Positions 26,114 through 36,280 are shown, numbered from the stretch's first letter. The stretch: DNA of 64,000 nucleotides from Guptibacillus hwajinpoensis (GCF_020171785.1 NZ_JAIVAE010000002.1:124001-188000); one strand, 5' to 3'. Notes: generated from the letters alone by a model not told the origin. A program made the numbers and translations.

Positions 26114-26280
26114 TCTAACTATCATCCGTTTCTAAACGCTCGTCTCCGCATTTCTTGAGATCCAGCTGCAGTGGGCAGGGTCTCGATCGCTTCACCTTAA
26201 CAAATGAAAACAAAGACCGTGTTCTTTTGTTAAGGCTCCAGTGCCTGCCGTGTCTAACCGCCCACTTCCGCCTTTCGAAC
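26114..26280. repeat. Solitary copy of the structured repeat
   Basis: The stretch 26114-26155 matches the right half of an array unit (as at 54031-54060). From 26156 a nearly complete unit follows, with AGCTGC at 26164 and the apical hairpin CCTTAACAAA/TTTGTTAAGG at about 26196-26234. Compared with array unit 2 the stem pair T-A has become A-T, so pairing is kept. The right arm resembles unit 4 and the left arm unit 2, so it looks mosaic. It fills the gap between the TVP38 terminator and cotJC. Confidence 0.85.
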
Positions 26281-26849
26281 TAAAATATCCTTTTCTTATC
26301 TCTTTCTTCTTTAAGTATTTCAACGGCTTCTCGGAAGCGTTGGGAGTGGATGATTTCGCGTTCTCTTAGGAAGGCGAGGGAGTCGTTTAGGTCAGGGTCG
26401 TCTGAGAGGTCAATGATCCATTGGTAGGTGGCTCTTGCTTTTTCTTCTGCGGCTATGTCTTCGTAAAGGTCAGCGATGGGATCGCCTTTTGCGGCGATGT
26501 AGCTTGCTGTCCATGGAACACCTGCTGCGTTGGAATAGAAGAGAGCACTGTCATGATTGGCATAGTGGGCGCCGAGTCCGGCTTCTTTCATTTGGTCTGC
26601 TGTGGCATCTTTCGTTAATTTGTATACCATTGTGGCGATCATTTCTAGGTGAGCGAATTCTTCTGTGCCGATGTCCGTTAATAAACCAACAACTTTATCT
26701 GGAATCGTATAGCGTTGGTTTAGGTAGCGGAGAGCGGCAGCTAGTTCACCATCGGCTCCTCCATACTGCTCGATTAAAAACTTTGCTAGCATGGGGTTAC
26801 ATGTGCTTACTTTGACTGGGTATTGCAATTTCTTTTCATACACCCACAT
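26280..26849 (-). CDS. cotJC: Spore coat protein CotJC (manganese-catalase family)
   Basis: A 189-aa ferritin-like/Mn-catalase-family coat protein. The helix motif DIGTEEFAHLEMIATM supplies E-x-x-H metal ligands, and EEKARATYQWI and EREIIHSQRF supply the others. It is shorter than a classic Mn-catalase. It is the last gene of cotJABC on the minus strand, starting 22 nt after cotJB. It is incorporated into the spore coat and may detoxify peroxide there; catalytic activity is inferred. Confidence 0.92.
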   Translation of the reverse strand: MWVYEKKLQYPVKVSTCNPMLAKFLIEQYGGADGELAAALRYLNQRYTIPDKVVGLLTDIGTEEFAHLEMIATMVYKLTKDATADQMKEAGLGAHYANHDSALFYSNAAGVPWTASYIAAKGDPIADLYEDIAAEEKARATYQWIIDLSDDPDLNDSLAFLREREIIHSQRFREAVEILKEERDKKRIF

Positions 26850-26870
26850 ATCATGTACTTCCTTTCTGAG

Positions 26871-27137
26871 TTAGACTTGCCACGGCCATGGTGCTTCTTT
26901 CCAATCCCATGGATAGTTTGAATAACTGTTCCCATATTGTTGCAATGGACCATATTCTTTTTCGTATCGCTTCTTAAGTTGTTTTTTCATTTTTGCGTAT
27001 TCATTGAATTGTTGAATGGCTTCATAATCATTTGGATGGGTATCAAGGTAAAGGGTGAGGTCTACGAGAACGAAATCCACAGCCTGCAGTTCTTCCAGTA
27101 GCTCATAATACTCTTTGGGCAATTGTTTTTGAGACAT
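26871..27137 (-). CDS. cotJB: Spore coat protein CotJB
   Basis: An 88-aa protein. The helical N-terminus YYELLEELQAVDFVLVDLTL followed by YLDTHPNDYEAIQQFNEY is the CotJB pattern, ending in a W/Y/P-rich tail (NYPWDWKEAPWPWQV). It is the second gene of the operon, 4 nt after cotJA, so translationally linked. It is needed for assembly of the CotJ proteins into the coat in relatives. Confidence 0.9.
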   Translation of the reverse strand: MSQKQLPKEYYELLEELQAVDFVLVDLTLYLDTHPNDYEAIQQFNEYAKMKKQLKKRYEKEYGPLQQYGNSYSNYPWDWKEAPWPWQV

Positions 27138-27140
27138 GGT

Positions 27141-27356
27141 TTAGTCCTCCCGCTTTGAAGGATAAGGGTACGGATCATAGAAAGCCTTCCAGAGCGTTCC
27201 TTTACGTAGCGCTTCACGTGCAGAGTATTGTTCAAGACCAGGCGGCTGAAAGCCCATGTAGAGGTTAGGGGGAGTTGAATAAGATTTCACTCGAATCGGA
27301 GGACATGGATCAAACGGACTAACATATGGCTCGTAAAACTTCCTGTGTGTGTACAT
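27141..27356 (-). CDS. cotJA: Spore coat protein CotJA
   Basis: First gene of cotJABC; a 71-aa Pro/Tyr-rich protein. Segments SPFDPCPPIRVKSYSTPPNL, MGFQPPGLEQYS and AREALRKGTLWKAFYDPYP match CotJA. GGAGG is upstream of the ATG and a SigE-like promoter lies about 40 nt further, matching early mother-cell expression known for cotJ. Confidence 0.9.
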   Translation of the reverse strand: MYTHRKFYEPYVSPFDPCPPIRVKSYSTPPNLYMGFQPPGLEQYSAREALRKGTLWKAFYDPYPYPSKRED

Positions 27357-27392
27357 TTAGTGACCTCCTTTTGTACGAATCTCTACTCTTAA

Positions 27393-27420
27393 GATGTATG
27401 AACAAAAAAAGAAATCATGA
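27393..27420 (-). promoter_or_regulatory. SigE-like promoter of cotJABC
   Basis: Minus strand TCATGAT (-35-like) and CATACATCT (-10-like; consensus CATACAnT) at 13-nt spacing, upstream of cotJA. Confidence 0.55.
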
Positions 27421-27429
27421 ATGACAAAT

Positions 27430-27463
27430 AAAGAAGCACTTCCAAAAGTGGAAGTGCTTCTTT
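27430..27463. terminator. Terminator between the 64-aa gene and cotJA
   Basis: AAGAAGCACTTCC-AAAAGT-GGAAGTGCTTCTT perfect hairpin. Confidence 0.8.
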
Positions 27464-27467
27464 GGCT

Positions 27468-27662
27468 TTACATTTTATTAACTGTATTGTTCCAGGTTGC
27501 TAGCATGTTCTTTAAGTCATGAAGGTCCGATTTGAATGGATAGTCGGTTGAAACACTGCGTTTCTGCCCATCATCTAGCTTTTCATAACTATGAACAAAT
27601 TCGGTCATGTCTCGTGTTAACCGATTTAATTCCCATTTAAACGTTTCAAATTCCTTTTCCAT
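27468..27662 (-). CDS. Small acidic helical protein, unknown
   Basis: A 64-aa soluble protein, mostly helical (FETFKWELNRLTRDMTEFVH), ending DLKNMLATWNNTVNKM. A ribosome site AAAGGAG precedes the start. It is separated from cotJA by a terminator and promoter, so not part of the coat operon. It is divergent from addB. No family is recognised. Confidence 0.55.
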   Translation of the reverse strand: MEKEFETFKWELNRLTRDMTEFVHSYEKLDDGQKRSVSTDYPFKSDLHDLKNMLATWNNTVNKM

Positions 27663-27850
27663 TTTGAAAACTCCTTTATGATCAATTTCTTATGAGTACT
27701 ATACCCGTGCGTCTGTAGGAGGAAACCATCAAGTCTTCCATTTGGCATAATTTGTAGGGTGATATACGAACGTATCTTCCTATTTGCTATTCAATTTGTT
27801 GAAAACATGAGATAATAGACAAAGAATTTACGGTGTAGGAGGTAGAGGAA

Positions 27851-30800
27851 ATGACAGTGAAGTTTGTCATTGGTCGTTCAGGAAGTGGGAAATCGAATCA
27901 TTGTTTAACGGAAATGCAAAATGAACTAACCGATCGGCCAATCGGACAGGATATGATTTACCTCGTTCCTGAGCAAATGACGTTTCAATCAGAGTATGAA
28001 TTAGTACATAATAGAGGTTTAAAAGGAATGATTCGAGCGCAGGTTTTTAGTTTCACAAGACTTGCCTGGAAAGTACTTCAAGAAACTGGAGGCATGGCTC
28101 GTCCTCATTTAAGTAGTGTTGGAACAAGTATGATGCTTCGACAGATCATTGAGGAAAATAAGCAGCAACTACGAATTTATCAGCGTTCATCTGAGAAAAC
28201 AGGATACGTGGAACAGCTAAATGATATGGTAACGGAATTTAAGCGGTATTGTCTTGAACCAGATGATATTAAGAGCTTTGCTGATGATTTTTATGTAGAA
28301 GATGAGCGGAACTTACTTCGAGATAAGCTCTATGACTTGCATCTTGTTTACGAAGCTTTTCAAAAGAAGATGATCGGTCACTACCTCGATTCAGAAGACT
28401 ATTTGGCGCTGCTGGCAGAGAAAATTGAGGAATCAGACTATCTAGCGAACGCTACCATATGGATAGACGGCTTTCATAGTTTCACCCCTCAGGAATTACT
28501 GGTCATTCAATCTTTAATGAAAAAAGGAACAACCCTTACGTTTACGATTACGATGGATTCTGAAATGATCCCTTCCGCTATTCATGAACTCGACCTGTTT
28601 CATGAACCAGGTAAAACATATCAAATCCTTCAGGGACTGGCGAATGAACAAGGGGTAGAAATCGAGGAACCTCTCGTTTTAACAACGCAGAAGAGGTATC
28701 AGAACAGTGAGATCTCTCATTTAGAAGCCAATTATGGTGAACGGCCGCCGGTTGTTTATCGTGGGGAGTTGCAGCACATACAAGTTCATCATGCGGTGAA
28801 TATACGTTCTGAAGTGGAGGCAGTAGCACGAGAAGCGCTAAGGCTTGTGCGAGATGAAGGTTATCGTTACAGGGATATTTCAATTATGGTACGCAATATG
28901 TCAACTTATTATGAACTTGTGGAAACGATATTCGAGGATCACGGGATTCCAATTTTCTCAGATCAAAAGCGGACAATGCTTCATCACCCGTTAATTGAGT
29001 TGATTCGCTCAAGTTTGGACATTATCCAGTACAACTGGCGCTATGAATCTGTTTTTCGATGTGTTAAAACCGAGCTATTGTTTCCAGACGATACGGGGGA
29101 AAGTATGGAAACTATCCGTGAACGGATGGATGAGCTTGAAAATTACGTTATAGCAAAAGGCATCAAAGGCTATCGTTGGAAAACTGGCGAACGATTTAAA
29201 GCAAATATTTATCGTCAGCTAGAAGATAAAGAAGTCATCACTTCCGATGAACTCGAAAAAATGGAAGATCGTCTGAATGAAACGAAAGACTGGATTGCGA
29301 CGCCGCTTGAGAAATTTGAGAGACACATGATCAAAGCAAAAACAGTTGAAGAAATGTGCGAAATTCTTTATTATCTTCTTGAAAATTGCCACGCAGCAGA
29401 AAAAATCGATCGGTTAAAAGAGCAGGCAGAAAAGGCCGGTCACCTTGCCAAAGCACGTGAACATGATCAGGTTTGGGACGCGGTGATTTCGCTACTTGAT
29501 GAAACAGTGGAATTAATCGGTGATCAGAAACTCTCCGTGGAGCAATTTACAAAGTTGCTTGAAGCGGGAATGGAAAATATGAAATTTGCTCTCGTACCTG
29601 CTTCACTTGATCAGGTAGTGATTGGAAGCATTGATCGTACAAGATTTACTGATGTAAAATGTGGCTTTCTTCTAGGTGTTAATGAAGGTGTCTTACCAGC
29701 TCGCATTCAGGAAGATGGACTTTTAAGTGAGCAGGATAGAGAAAAGTTAGAAGAACAGGGAATTCAGTTAGCACCTGGGTTGAAGCGCCGTTTGCTTGAT
29801 GAGGAATTTTTGATTTACCATTCGCTCGCAACGCCTTCGGATTCTTTATGGATCAGCTGTCCACTTGCTGATGAAGAAGGAAAGGGACTGCAGCCTTCTA
29901 TCGTCATGAATCGATTGCAGGAGATGTTCCCGGATCTTGAGATCGGTCTGAAATTTGCAGAGCCTGGGGAAGAAGCAACGGAAGAACTCTCTTTCATAAC
30001 AAACCCATCGAAGACAATAGGGCGACTTACGGGACAGCTTCGACAATGGGACCGAGGGTATCCGATCGATCCGATTTGGTGGGATGCATACAACTGGTTT
30101 ATTTCGGCTCCAACTGAGAAAGATCGCGTACGCTTGATTGATAGTCTTTTTTATCGGAATAAAGCGGAACGTCTAACTGAATCTACGAGTCGAAAACTTT
30201 ATGGTCACCAAATTCAGACGAGTGTTTCAAGAATGGAACGCTATAAATCTTGTGCTTTCTCTCAGTTTGCTTCTCATGGTTTGCGCTTAAAAGAACGAGC
30301 GACATTCAAGCTTGAAGCGCCTGATATCGGACAGCTGTTTCATGCGGCGCTTAATATGATGGCAGAAACGATTAAGCAGCGTCACTGGGATTGGGCGAAA
30401 CTCTCATCTAATCAATACTATGAGCTTTCAGGACAAATTGTTGAACAGCTCGCACCAAAGTTACAGAATGAAATTCTATTAAGCTCAAATCGCTATCATT
30501 ATATTATGAGAAAGCTAACGCAAGTTGTTGGCCGGGCCTCGTCCGTTCTTGGACAACAGGCAAAGAAAAGCGGGTTTCAACCAGCAGGACTTGAATTAGG
30601 ATTTGGGCCCAATCAAGAGCTCCCTCCAATCGAGTTCACGCTTAAAAATGGTGTTAAAATCCAGCTCATCGGACGTGTCGATCGTGTTGATCAGGCACTG
30701 AACGGAGAAGAGCTTCTCCTTCGTATTATCGACTATAAGTCTAGCGGTACTTCTCTTGATCTATCGGAAGTGTATTTTGGACTCGCGCTACAAATGCTGA

Positions 30801-31342
30801 CGTATCTCGATGTTGTTATATCCAATGCGAGCGTCTGGCTTGGAAAAGAGGCAACTGCTGCAGGTATGCTTTATTTTCATGTCCACAACCCTATCCTCCA
30901 AACATCAGCGCCTGGACAAGCAGCCATTCAACAGGAGCTTTTCAGAAAGTTTAAGATGAAGGGACTTCTCCTTGCGGATAAAGATGTTGTGAGCTTAATG
31001 GATACTGACATAGAAACGAAGAAATCGGATATTATTCCGGCAGCACTGAAAAAAGATGGTAGCTTTTACAAAAATTCTTCCGTCTTATCTTCTGATGATT
31101 TCCATGCGCTTCGTTCTTATACAAGAAAAACGATTCAATCGATTGGAACAGAAATTTCAGATGGCCGTATTGAGATAGATCCTTACAAAATGAAAGATCG
31201 AGTACCATGTACGTTTTGTTCATACCGTTCCTTTTGCCAGTTTGATCAGGCGATGGAAGATAATGCTTATCGTTCTATTACTGCTCAGGATGACGAAACG
31301 ATTTTAAAACGCATGAGAGAGGAGGCAGATGATGATAACTAA
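27851..31342 (+). CDS. addB: ATP-dependent helicase/nuclease subunit AddB
   Basis: 1163-aa subunit of the AddAB (RecBCD-equivalent) end-resection enzyme. The N-terminal Walker A is GRSGSGKSN. The C-terminal nuclease domain has DYKSSG with the metal aspartate and a four-cysteine iron-sulfur cluster formed by YKSCAF (Cys 1) and CTFCSYRSFC (Cys 2-4). It recognises Chi-like sites in relatives. First gene of the operon; it overlaps addA by 14 nt, so the two are made together. Confidence 0.97.
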   Translation: MTVKFVIGRSGSGKSNHCLTEMQNELTDRPIGQDMIYLVPEQMTFQSEYELVHNRGLKGMIRAQVFSFTRLAWKVLQETGGMARPHLSSVGTSMMLRQIIEENKQQLRIYQRSSEKTGYVEQLNDMVTEFKRYCLEPDDIKSFADDFYVEDERNLLRDKLYDLHLVYEAFQKKMIGHYLDSEDYLALLAEKIEESDYLANATIWIDGFHSFTPQELLVIQSLMKKGTTLTFTITMDSEMIPSAIHELDLFHEPGKTYQILQGLANEQGVEIEEPLVLTTQKRYQNSEISHLEANYGERPPVVYRGELQHIQVHHAVNIRSEVEAVAREALRLVRDEGYRYRDISIMVRNMSTYYELVETIFEDHGIPIFSDQKRTMLHHPLIELIRSSLDIIQYNWRYESVFRCVKTELLFPDDTGESMETIRERMDELENYVIAKGIKGYRWKTGERFKANIYRQLEDKEVITSDELEKMEDRLNETKDWIATPLEKFERHMIKAKTVEEMCEILYYLLENCHAAEKIDRLKEQAEKAGHLAKAREHDQVWDAVISLLDETVELIGDQKLSVEQFTKLLEAGMENMKFALVPASLDQVVIGSIDRTRFTDVKCGFLLGVNEGVLPARIQEDGLLSEQDREKLEEQGIQLAPGLKRRLLDEEFLIYHSLATPSDSLWISCPLADEEGKGLQPSIVMNRLQEMFPDLEIGLKFAEPGEEATEELSFITNPSKTIGRLTGQLRQWDRGYPIDPIWWDAYNWFISAPTEKDRVRLIDSLFYRNKAERLTESTSRKLYGHQIQTSVSRMERYKSCAFSQFASHGLRLKERATFKLEAPDIGQLFHAALNMMAETIKQRHWDWAKLSSNQYYELSGQIVEQLAPKLQNEILLSSNRYHYIMRKLTQVVGRASSVLGQQAKKSGFQPAGLELGFGPNQELPPIEFTLKNGVKIQLIGRVDRVDQALNGEELLLRIIDYKSSGTSLDLSEVYFGLALQMLTYLDVVISNASVWLGKEATAAGMLYFHVHNPILQTSAPGQAAIQQELFRKFKMKGLLLADKDVVSLMDTDIETKKSDIIPAALKKDGSFYKNSSVLSSDDFHALRSYTRKTIQSIGTEISDGRIEIDPYKMKDRVPCTFCSYRSFCQFDQAMEDNAYRSITAQDDETILKRMREEADDDN

Positions 31343-34300
31343 ACCTGAGGGATCAAGATGGACCGATGAGCAGTGGGAAGCCATTGCTTCAAGAAATCAA
31401 GATGTTTTAGTAGCCGCTGCGGCAGGCTCCGGGAAAACCGCTGTCTTAGTTGAACGAATTATAAGACGTTTAGCCGATGAGAATGATCCGGCTGAAGTTG
31501 ATCGGATTCTAGTCGTAACATTTACAAATGCTGCAGCTGCGGAAATGCGCCACCGCATTGGAGAAGCGCTTGAAGAAAAGCTGAAGGAAGATCCTTCTTC
31601 GCTATATTTAAGAAGACAGCTTTCTATGTTAAATCGTGCTTCGATTTCTACACTACATTCGTTTTGTATGGAAGTTCTTCGCCGCTACTATTACAAGATC
31701 GATCTTGATCCTGCTTTTCGAGTCGCCGATCAAACGGAAGCCGCTTTACTTCGTGAAGAAGCGATGGAAGAGCTCTTTGAGGAGCACTACAGCAAGAAGG
31801 AAAATGAAGCCTTTTATGATCTCGTTGACCGCTATAGTAGTGATCGGAGCGATGTCGATCTTCAGCTTCTAGTTGAACGACTTTTTCATTTCTCTTCAAG
31901 TCATCCTTGGCCGAAACAGTGGTTAGAAGATAGTGTGAATTTATATAAAAATGCAAGTAATAAAAGCTTCGATGAGCTGATCTGGGTAGAGGAATTAAAG
32001 AAAGATGTTGTGCTTCAGTTAGAAGGAATGCGTGAAGTGCAAGAAAAGGCCATTTCCATTTCATCTTCCCCAGGTGGTCCAGAACCGTACCTTTCCACGT
32101 TAGAAGTCGAGCGCGAAATGGTGAGTGGACTTCTGCAGGCTTCTAAGGAATCATGGGACGCATTAAAAAACGCGTTTGAAGCTGTTTCATTTGGACGCTT
32201 AAAGCCTTGTAAAGGTGACCAGTTTGATCCTGAGCTTATAGATACCGTGAAAGGAATGCGTGATCGGGTTAAGAAAACCGTTCAAAGTATGAAAGAAGAT
32301 CTGTTTCAGCGGGAAACAGAGGAGTATCTTGAGGATATCCAAAAACTTGCGCCGGTTCTTGAAACGTTAGCTTCTCTCGTAAATGAATTTAGGGATAAGT
32401 ATGCGGGTCTAAAAAAGGAAAAGGGACTTGTTGACTACAGTGACCTTGAGCATTACTGTCTTTCGATTTTATTAGATGAGGCCTCAACACCTGATAACCC
32501 TATCGCTTCGAGTGCGGCGAAGGAATATCAGACGCAGTTCGCTGAAGTGCTCATTGATGAGTACCAGGATACGAACTCTGTTCAAGAAACGATTCTTAAT
32601 GCCATTAGCCGAACATCCGAAAACGGTGGGAATCGTTTTATGGTAGGGGATGTTAAACAAAGTATATACAGGTTTAGACTTGCTGAGCCCGGGTTGTTTC
32701 TAGCAAAATATAAGTCGTTTGGCCGCTCTTCAGAGGAGCCTACTAAACGGATCGATCTTGCGCGAAACTTTCGAAGTCGTGAGGAAGTTCTAAATAGCAC
32801 CAACTTTATTTTTAAACAAATTATGGATGAACGCGTTGGAGAAATTAAATATGATCGTGCAGCTGAACTTATTCCTGGTGCAGAGTATCCGAGTTCTCAA
32901 TCGGTGGTACCAGAAGTTCATGTGATTGATCAAAGCTCTGATGAAGAGGAAGAAGAGGTCGAAAAAGTCCAGCTTGAAGCACGTCTGATCGCATCTAGCA
33001 TTAAATCGATGATGGGAAAGAGCGAAAACGAGCGAACGAAAATATACGATCGAAAAGAAGATCGCATGAGACCTATTCAGTACAGAGATATGGTGATCTT
33101 AATGCGCGCCACTTCTAGCTGGGCGCCGGTTATGATGGAGGAATTAAAGCAGGCAGGTATTCCGTCTTATTCTGACCTTGCAACAGGGTATTTTGAAGCA
33201 ACAGAAGTGGCGATTATGATGAGTCTCCTAAACGTAATCGATAATCCCTATCAGGATATCCCGCTTGCATCTGTCTTGCGATCGCCGATTATTGGGTTAT
33301 CGGAAGAAGAACTTGCATTGATTCGGATAAATGAGAAGCAATCAAGTTATTATCTCGCTATGCAGGCTTATTGTGAGACAGAGTCAGATGAGCTTTCAGA
33401 GAAAATAGCACGATTTATCGATGATTTAAATCGGTGGCGAGAACAGGCAAGGCAGTCGTCGTTAAGCGAATTAATTTGGCAACTTTATCGTGAAACGAAT
33501 TACTATGAATTTGTCGGCGGAATGCCCGCTGGTTTGCAGCGCCAGGCGAATCTGCGTGCTTTGTATGATCGTGCAAGACAATATGAAGCAACGTCATTTC
33601 GGGGATTATTCCGTTTTCTTCGCTTTATTGACAGAATGAAGGAGCGAGGAAGTGATCTTGGAACAGCCCGTGCGCTTGGAGAGCAGGAAGATGTTGTGCG
33701 CGTAATGACGATTCATAAAAGCAAAGGGCTTGAATTCCCTGTTGTCTTTGTCGCAGGCATAGCAAAGCAATTCAACATGAGAGACATGGCAAACCAAATG
33801 CTTCTTCATAAAGAATTCGGTTTAGCAACGAAATACATTGATCCAATCAATCGCATTAGTTATCCGACGTTACCTTACTTTACATTACAAAAGCGAATGA
33901 AACTAGAGCTATTGGCTGAAGAAATGCGGGTACTTTACGTTGCTTTAACAAGAGCAAAAGAAAAATTAATTTTAGTTGGTACGGTGAATGACTGGGAGAA
34001 AGAATTACTTTCCTGGGCAGAGGCACCAGGAGAGGAGTGGCTCCTTTCTGATTATGAGCGCTCAACAAGTAAAACGTATTTAAACTGGATTGGGCCATCT
34101 ATTATCAGGCATCAAGATCTTTCTTCCATAACAGACGGCATTGCTAGCTTCCCGAAACATGATGAGGTTTTTCATCACCCATCACGATGGTCGTTAACGC
34201 TCCATCAAGCGTCGGATTTTTCTCAGGTTGAAGCGGAAGACGTTAAGAAACACGAGGAATACGAGGAACTCCTTAGAAGGAAAGCCTACGTACCAGAAGA

Positions 34301-35042
34301 AAGTGCGTTTAAAGACGTTGTTCATAGTCGTCTTAATTGGACATATCCACATCAGGCAGCTGCTGAAACAAGATCAAAGCAGTCGGTAACGGAAGTGAAG
34401 CGTCAGCGAGAAATTTTCCAGGACGAACGGAGTGACGATCGCCTTGTAAAAGGCTTTAGCCAATCGTTAAAAGAACGCCCGCGCTTTCTTCAAAGTAAAA
34501 AGCTTACGCCTGCTGAGCGTGGAACCGCGATGCATATCGTTATGCAGCATCTTGATTTGCACCAACGCCATGAAGAAAAGGATATTATAGAATTAATCGC
34601 AAAGCTTGAAACGAAAGAATTATTAACGAACGATCAGGCTCAAGCCATTGATGTGAAACAAATTAAGCACTTGATTGATTCTGATCTAGGTGACAAGATG
34701 AGAAACGCGGTTGAAATATATAAAGAGGTTCCCTTTAGTCTTGGGGTGGATTCGAAGTGGATTTATCCGGAATTCAAAGGAGACCAAGAAACGGTCGTGT
34801 TACAGGGGGTTATAGATTGTATCCTGCGCGATCAACACGGAGAATTACTGTTAGTCGATTATAAAACAGACGTGATTGAAAATCGTTTTTCTTCAGAGCA
34901 ACAGGCAATGGAGACAATGAAACGTCGTTATACAACGCAGATTCAACTATATGAAAAAGCGATTAATGAGATTTGGGGTTTGCCGTGTAAAGAAAAAATT
35001 CTTTTCTTTTTTGATGGTGGCAAATCACTCTTAATCGATTAA
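31329..35042 (+). CDS. addA: ATP-dependent helicase/nuclease subunit AddA
   Basis: 1237-aa UvrD/Rep-type helicase with a RecB-like nuclease domain. Walker A is AAAGSGKTAVL, Walker B region LIDEYQDTNSVQ, motif IV/V includes GDVKQSIYRFR and TIHKSKGLEFPVV. The C-terminal nuclease has RGTAMHIVMQHL and LLVDYKTD. With AddB it processes double-strand breaks for RecA loading. Starts ATG 31329 (or the adjacent 31332), overlapping the end of addB. Confidence 0.97.
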   Translation: MMITKPEGSRWTDEQWEAIASRNQDVLVAAAAGSGKTAVLVERIIRRLADENDPAEVDRILVVTFTNAAAAEMRHRIGEALEEKLKEDPSSLYLRRQLSMLNRASISTLHSFCMEVLRRYYYKIDLDPAFRVADQTEAALLREEAMEELFEEHYSKKENEAFYDLVDRYSSDRSDVDLQLLVERLFHFSSSHPWPKQWLEDSVNLYKNASNKSFDELIWVEELKKDVVLQLEGMREVQEKAISISSSPGGPEPYLSTLEVEREMVSGLLQASKESWDALKNAFEAVSFGRLKPCKGDQFDPELIDTVKGMRDRVKKTVQSMKEDLFQRETEEYLEDIQKLAPVLETLASLVNEFRDKYAGLKKEKGLVDYSDLEHYCLSILLDEASTPDNPIASSAAKEYQTQFAEVLIDEYQDTNSVQETILNAISRTSENGGNRFMVGDVKQSIYRFRLAEPGLFLAKYKSFGRSSEEPTKRIDLARNFRSREEVLNSTNFIFKQIMDERVGEIKYDRAAELIPGAEYPSSQSVVPEVHVIDQSSDEEEEEVEKVQLEARLIASSIKSMMGKSENERTKIYDRKEDRMRPIQYRDMVILMRATSSWAPVMMEELKQAGIPSYSDLATGYFEATEVAIMMSLLNVIDNPYQDIPLASVLRSPIIGLSEEELALIRINEKQSSYYLAMQAYCETESDELSEKIARFIDDLNRWREQARQSSLSELIWQLYRETNYYEFVGGMPAGLQRQANLRALYDRARQYEATSFRGLFRFLRFIDRMKERGSDLGTARALGEQEDVVRVMTIHKSKGLEFPVVFVAGIAKQFNMRDMANQMLLHKEFGLATKYIDPINRISYPTLPYFTLQKRMKLELLAEEMRVLYVALTRAKEKLILVGTVNDWEKELLSWAEAPGEEWLLSDYERSTSKTYLNWIGPSIIRHQDLSSITDGIASFPKHDEVFHHPSRWSLTLHQASDFSQVEAEDVKKHEEYEELLRRKAYVPEESAFKDVVHSRLNWTYPHQAAAETRSKQSVTEVKRQREIFQDERSDDRLVKGFSQSLKERPRFLQSKKLTPAERGTAMHIVMQHLDLHQRHEEKDIIELIAKLETKELLTNDQAQAIDVKQIKHLIDSDLGDKMRNAVEIYKEVPFSLGVDSKWIYPEFKGDQETVVLQGVIDCILRDQHGELLLVDYKTDVIENRFSSEQQAMETMKRRYTTQIQLYEKAINEIWGLPCKEKILFFFDGGKSLLID

Positions 35043-35104
35043 GGATAGCCGGGCGATTGTCCGGCTTATTCGTTTCAAAAATAAACTGATAAGGAGTGAG
35101 AAAC

Positions 35105-36265
35105 ATGAAATTGCTTCATACCGCTGATTGGCATCTTGGAAAAACATTAGAAGGTAGAAGCCGCCTTCCTGAACAGCGAGCGTTTCTTGAAGAGCTTCAA
35201 ATGATTGCAGATGAAGAAAATGTAGACGCGATTTTAATGGCCGGTGACGTGTTTGATACCGTCAACCCCCCAGCAGCCGCAGAAACCCTTTTTTATGAAG
35301 CTGCTGTGAAATTGACGAGCAGAGGCGAGCGTCCACTTATTATTATTTCGGGCAACCACGACAATCCAGAACGCTTATCGGCTTCACGTCCGTTAGCTCA
35401 TACAAGTGGCATCACCATTATAGGATTTCCGACAACGGATCCCGTTGACATTACAGTTCGTAATGGCCAAAAGCTTTCCATCGCGGCTCTTCCTTATCCG
35501 TCGGAATCGCGATTAAATGAATGCTTAACAGAAGGTCAGGAAGAAGATGCGCTTCAGCTCGCTTATGATGATCGCGTAAAAAAACTATTTAGCGATTTAT
35601 CTGAGGCAGGTGATGAGGATGCTGTTCACATTGCGATGAGCCACATTTACGTAGCTGGAAGTCGTGAAAGTGATTCAGAAAGACCGATTCAAGTTGGTGG
35701 CGCTTATACCGTGTCTGCTAATTCCTTGCCAGAAAAAGCGCAGTACGTGGCCCTTGGACATTTACACCGCCCTCAGACCATTACGAAAGGTTCTGCCCTT
35801 GCCCGCTATTCAGGCTCTCCTCTCGCATATAGCTTTTCGGAGGCCAATCAAGCCAAATCAGTGACGATTATTGATGTTGAGCCGGATGGACTAGCTCACA
35901 TTAGTGAAATTCCTTTACAGTCCGGAAAACCACTTGTGCGCTGGGTTGCAGATGAAGGAATCGAACAAGTGTATACATGGTTAGAAGAAGGAAAAGACGA
36001 GGAAGCGTGGATCGATCTTGAAGTGCATTTAAGTGATACGCTTTCTATTGAAGAAATCCACCGTCTTCGCAGTCAACATAAAGGCTTTATACATATTAGA
36101 CCCGTTTTCAAAAAGAAAGAAGAGCAGCGTGAAGTGTCGTATGCGAATTTACCAATAGAAGAGCTTTTTAAACGGTTTTATGAAAAGCAAACAGATGGTG
36201 CTGTACCAGATGATGAACTTGTTCAGCTTTTTCTAGATTTATCACAGTCAGAGGAAGAGGAGTAA
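35105..36265 (+). CDS. sbcD: Exonuclease subunit SbcD
   Basis: 386-aa Mre11-like calcineurin-family phosphoesterase. The metal motifs are HTADWHLGKT, AGDVFDTVNPP, SGNHDNPERL, HIAMSHIYV and LGHLHRPQ. With SbcC it cleaves DNA hairpins and protein-blocked ends, consistent with the abundant inverted repeats in this chromosome. ATG 35105 has AAGGAG 8 nt upstream; the in-frame GTG at 35096 overlaps that site. Follows addA by about 60 nt and precedes sbcC by 15 nt. Confidence 0.95.
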   Translation: MKLLHTADWHLGKTLEGRSRLPEQRAFLEELQMIADEENVDAILMAGDVFDTVNPPAAAETLFYEAAVKLTSRGERPLIIISGNHDNPERLSASRPLAHTSGITIIGFPTTDPVDITVRNGQKLSIAALPYPSESRLNECLTEGQEEDALQLAYDDRVKKLFSDLSEAGDEDAVHIAMSHIYVAGSRESDSERPIQVGGAYTVSANSLPEKAQYVALGHLHRPQTITKGSALARYSGSPLAYSFSEANQAKSVTIIDVEPDGLAHISEIPLQSGKPLVRWVADEGIEQVYTWLEEGKDEEAWIDLEVHLSDTLSIEEIHRLRSQHKGFIHIRPVFKKKEEQREVSYANLPIEELFKRFYEKQTDGAVPDDELVQLFLDLSQSEEEE

Positions 36266-36280
36266 GAGAGGAGTGAGCAA

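Noticed and set aside
29815-30093. Minus-strand ORFs within addB
   Set aside because: Shadow frames of a well-supported helicase subunit gene.
32582-32803. Minus-strand ORF in addA
   Set aside because: Antisense to the UvrD motifs, no start context.
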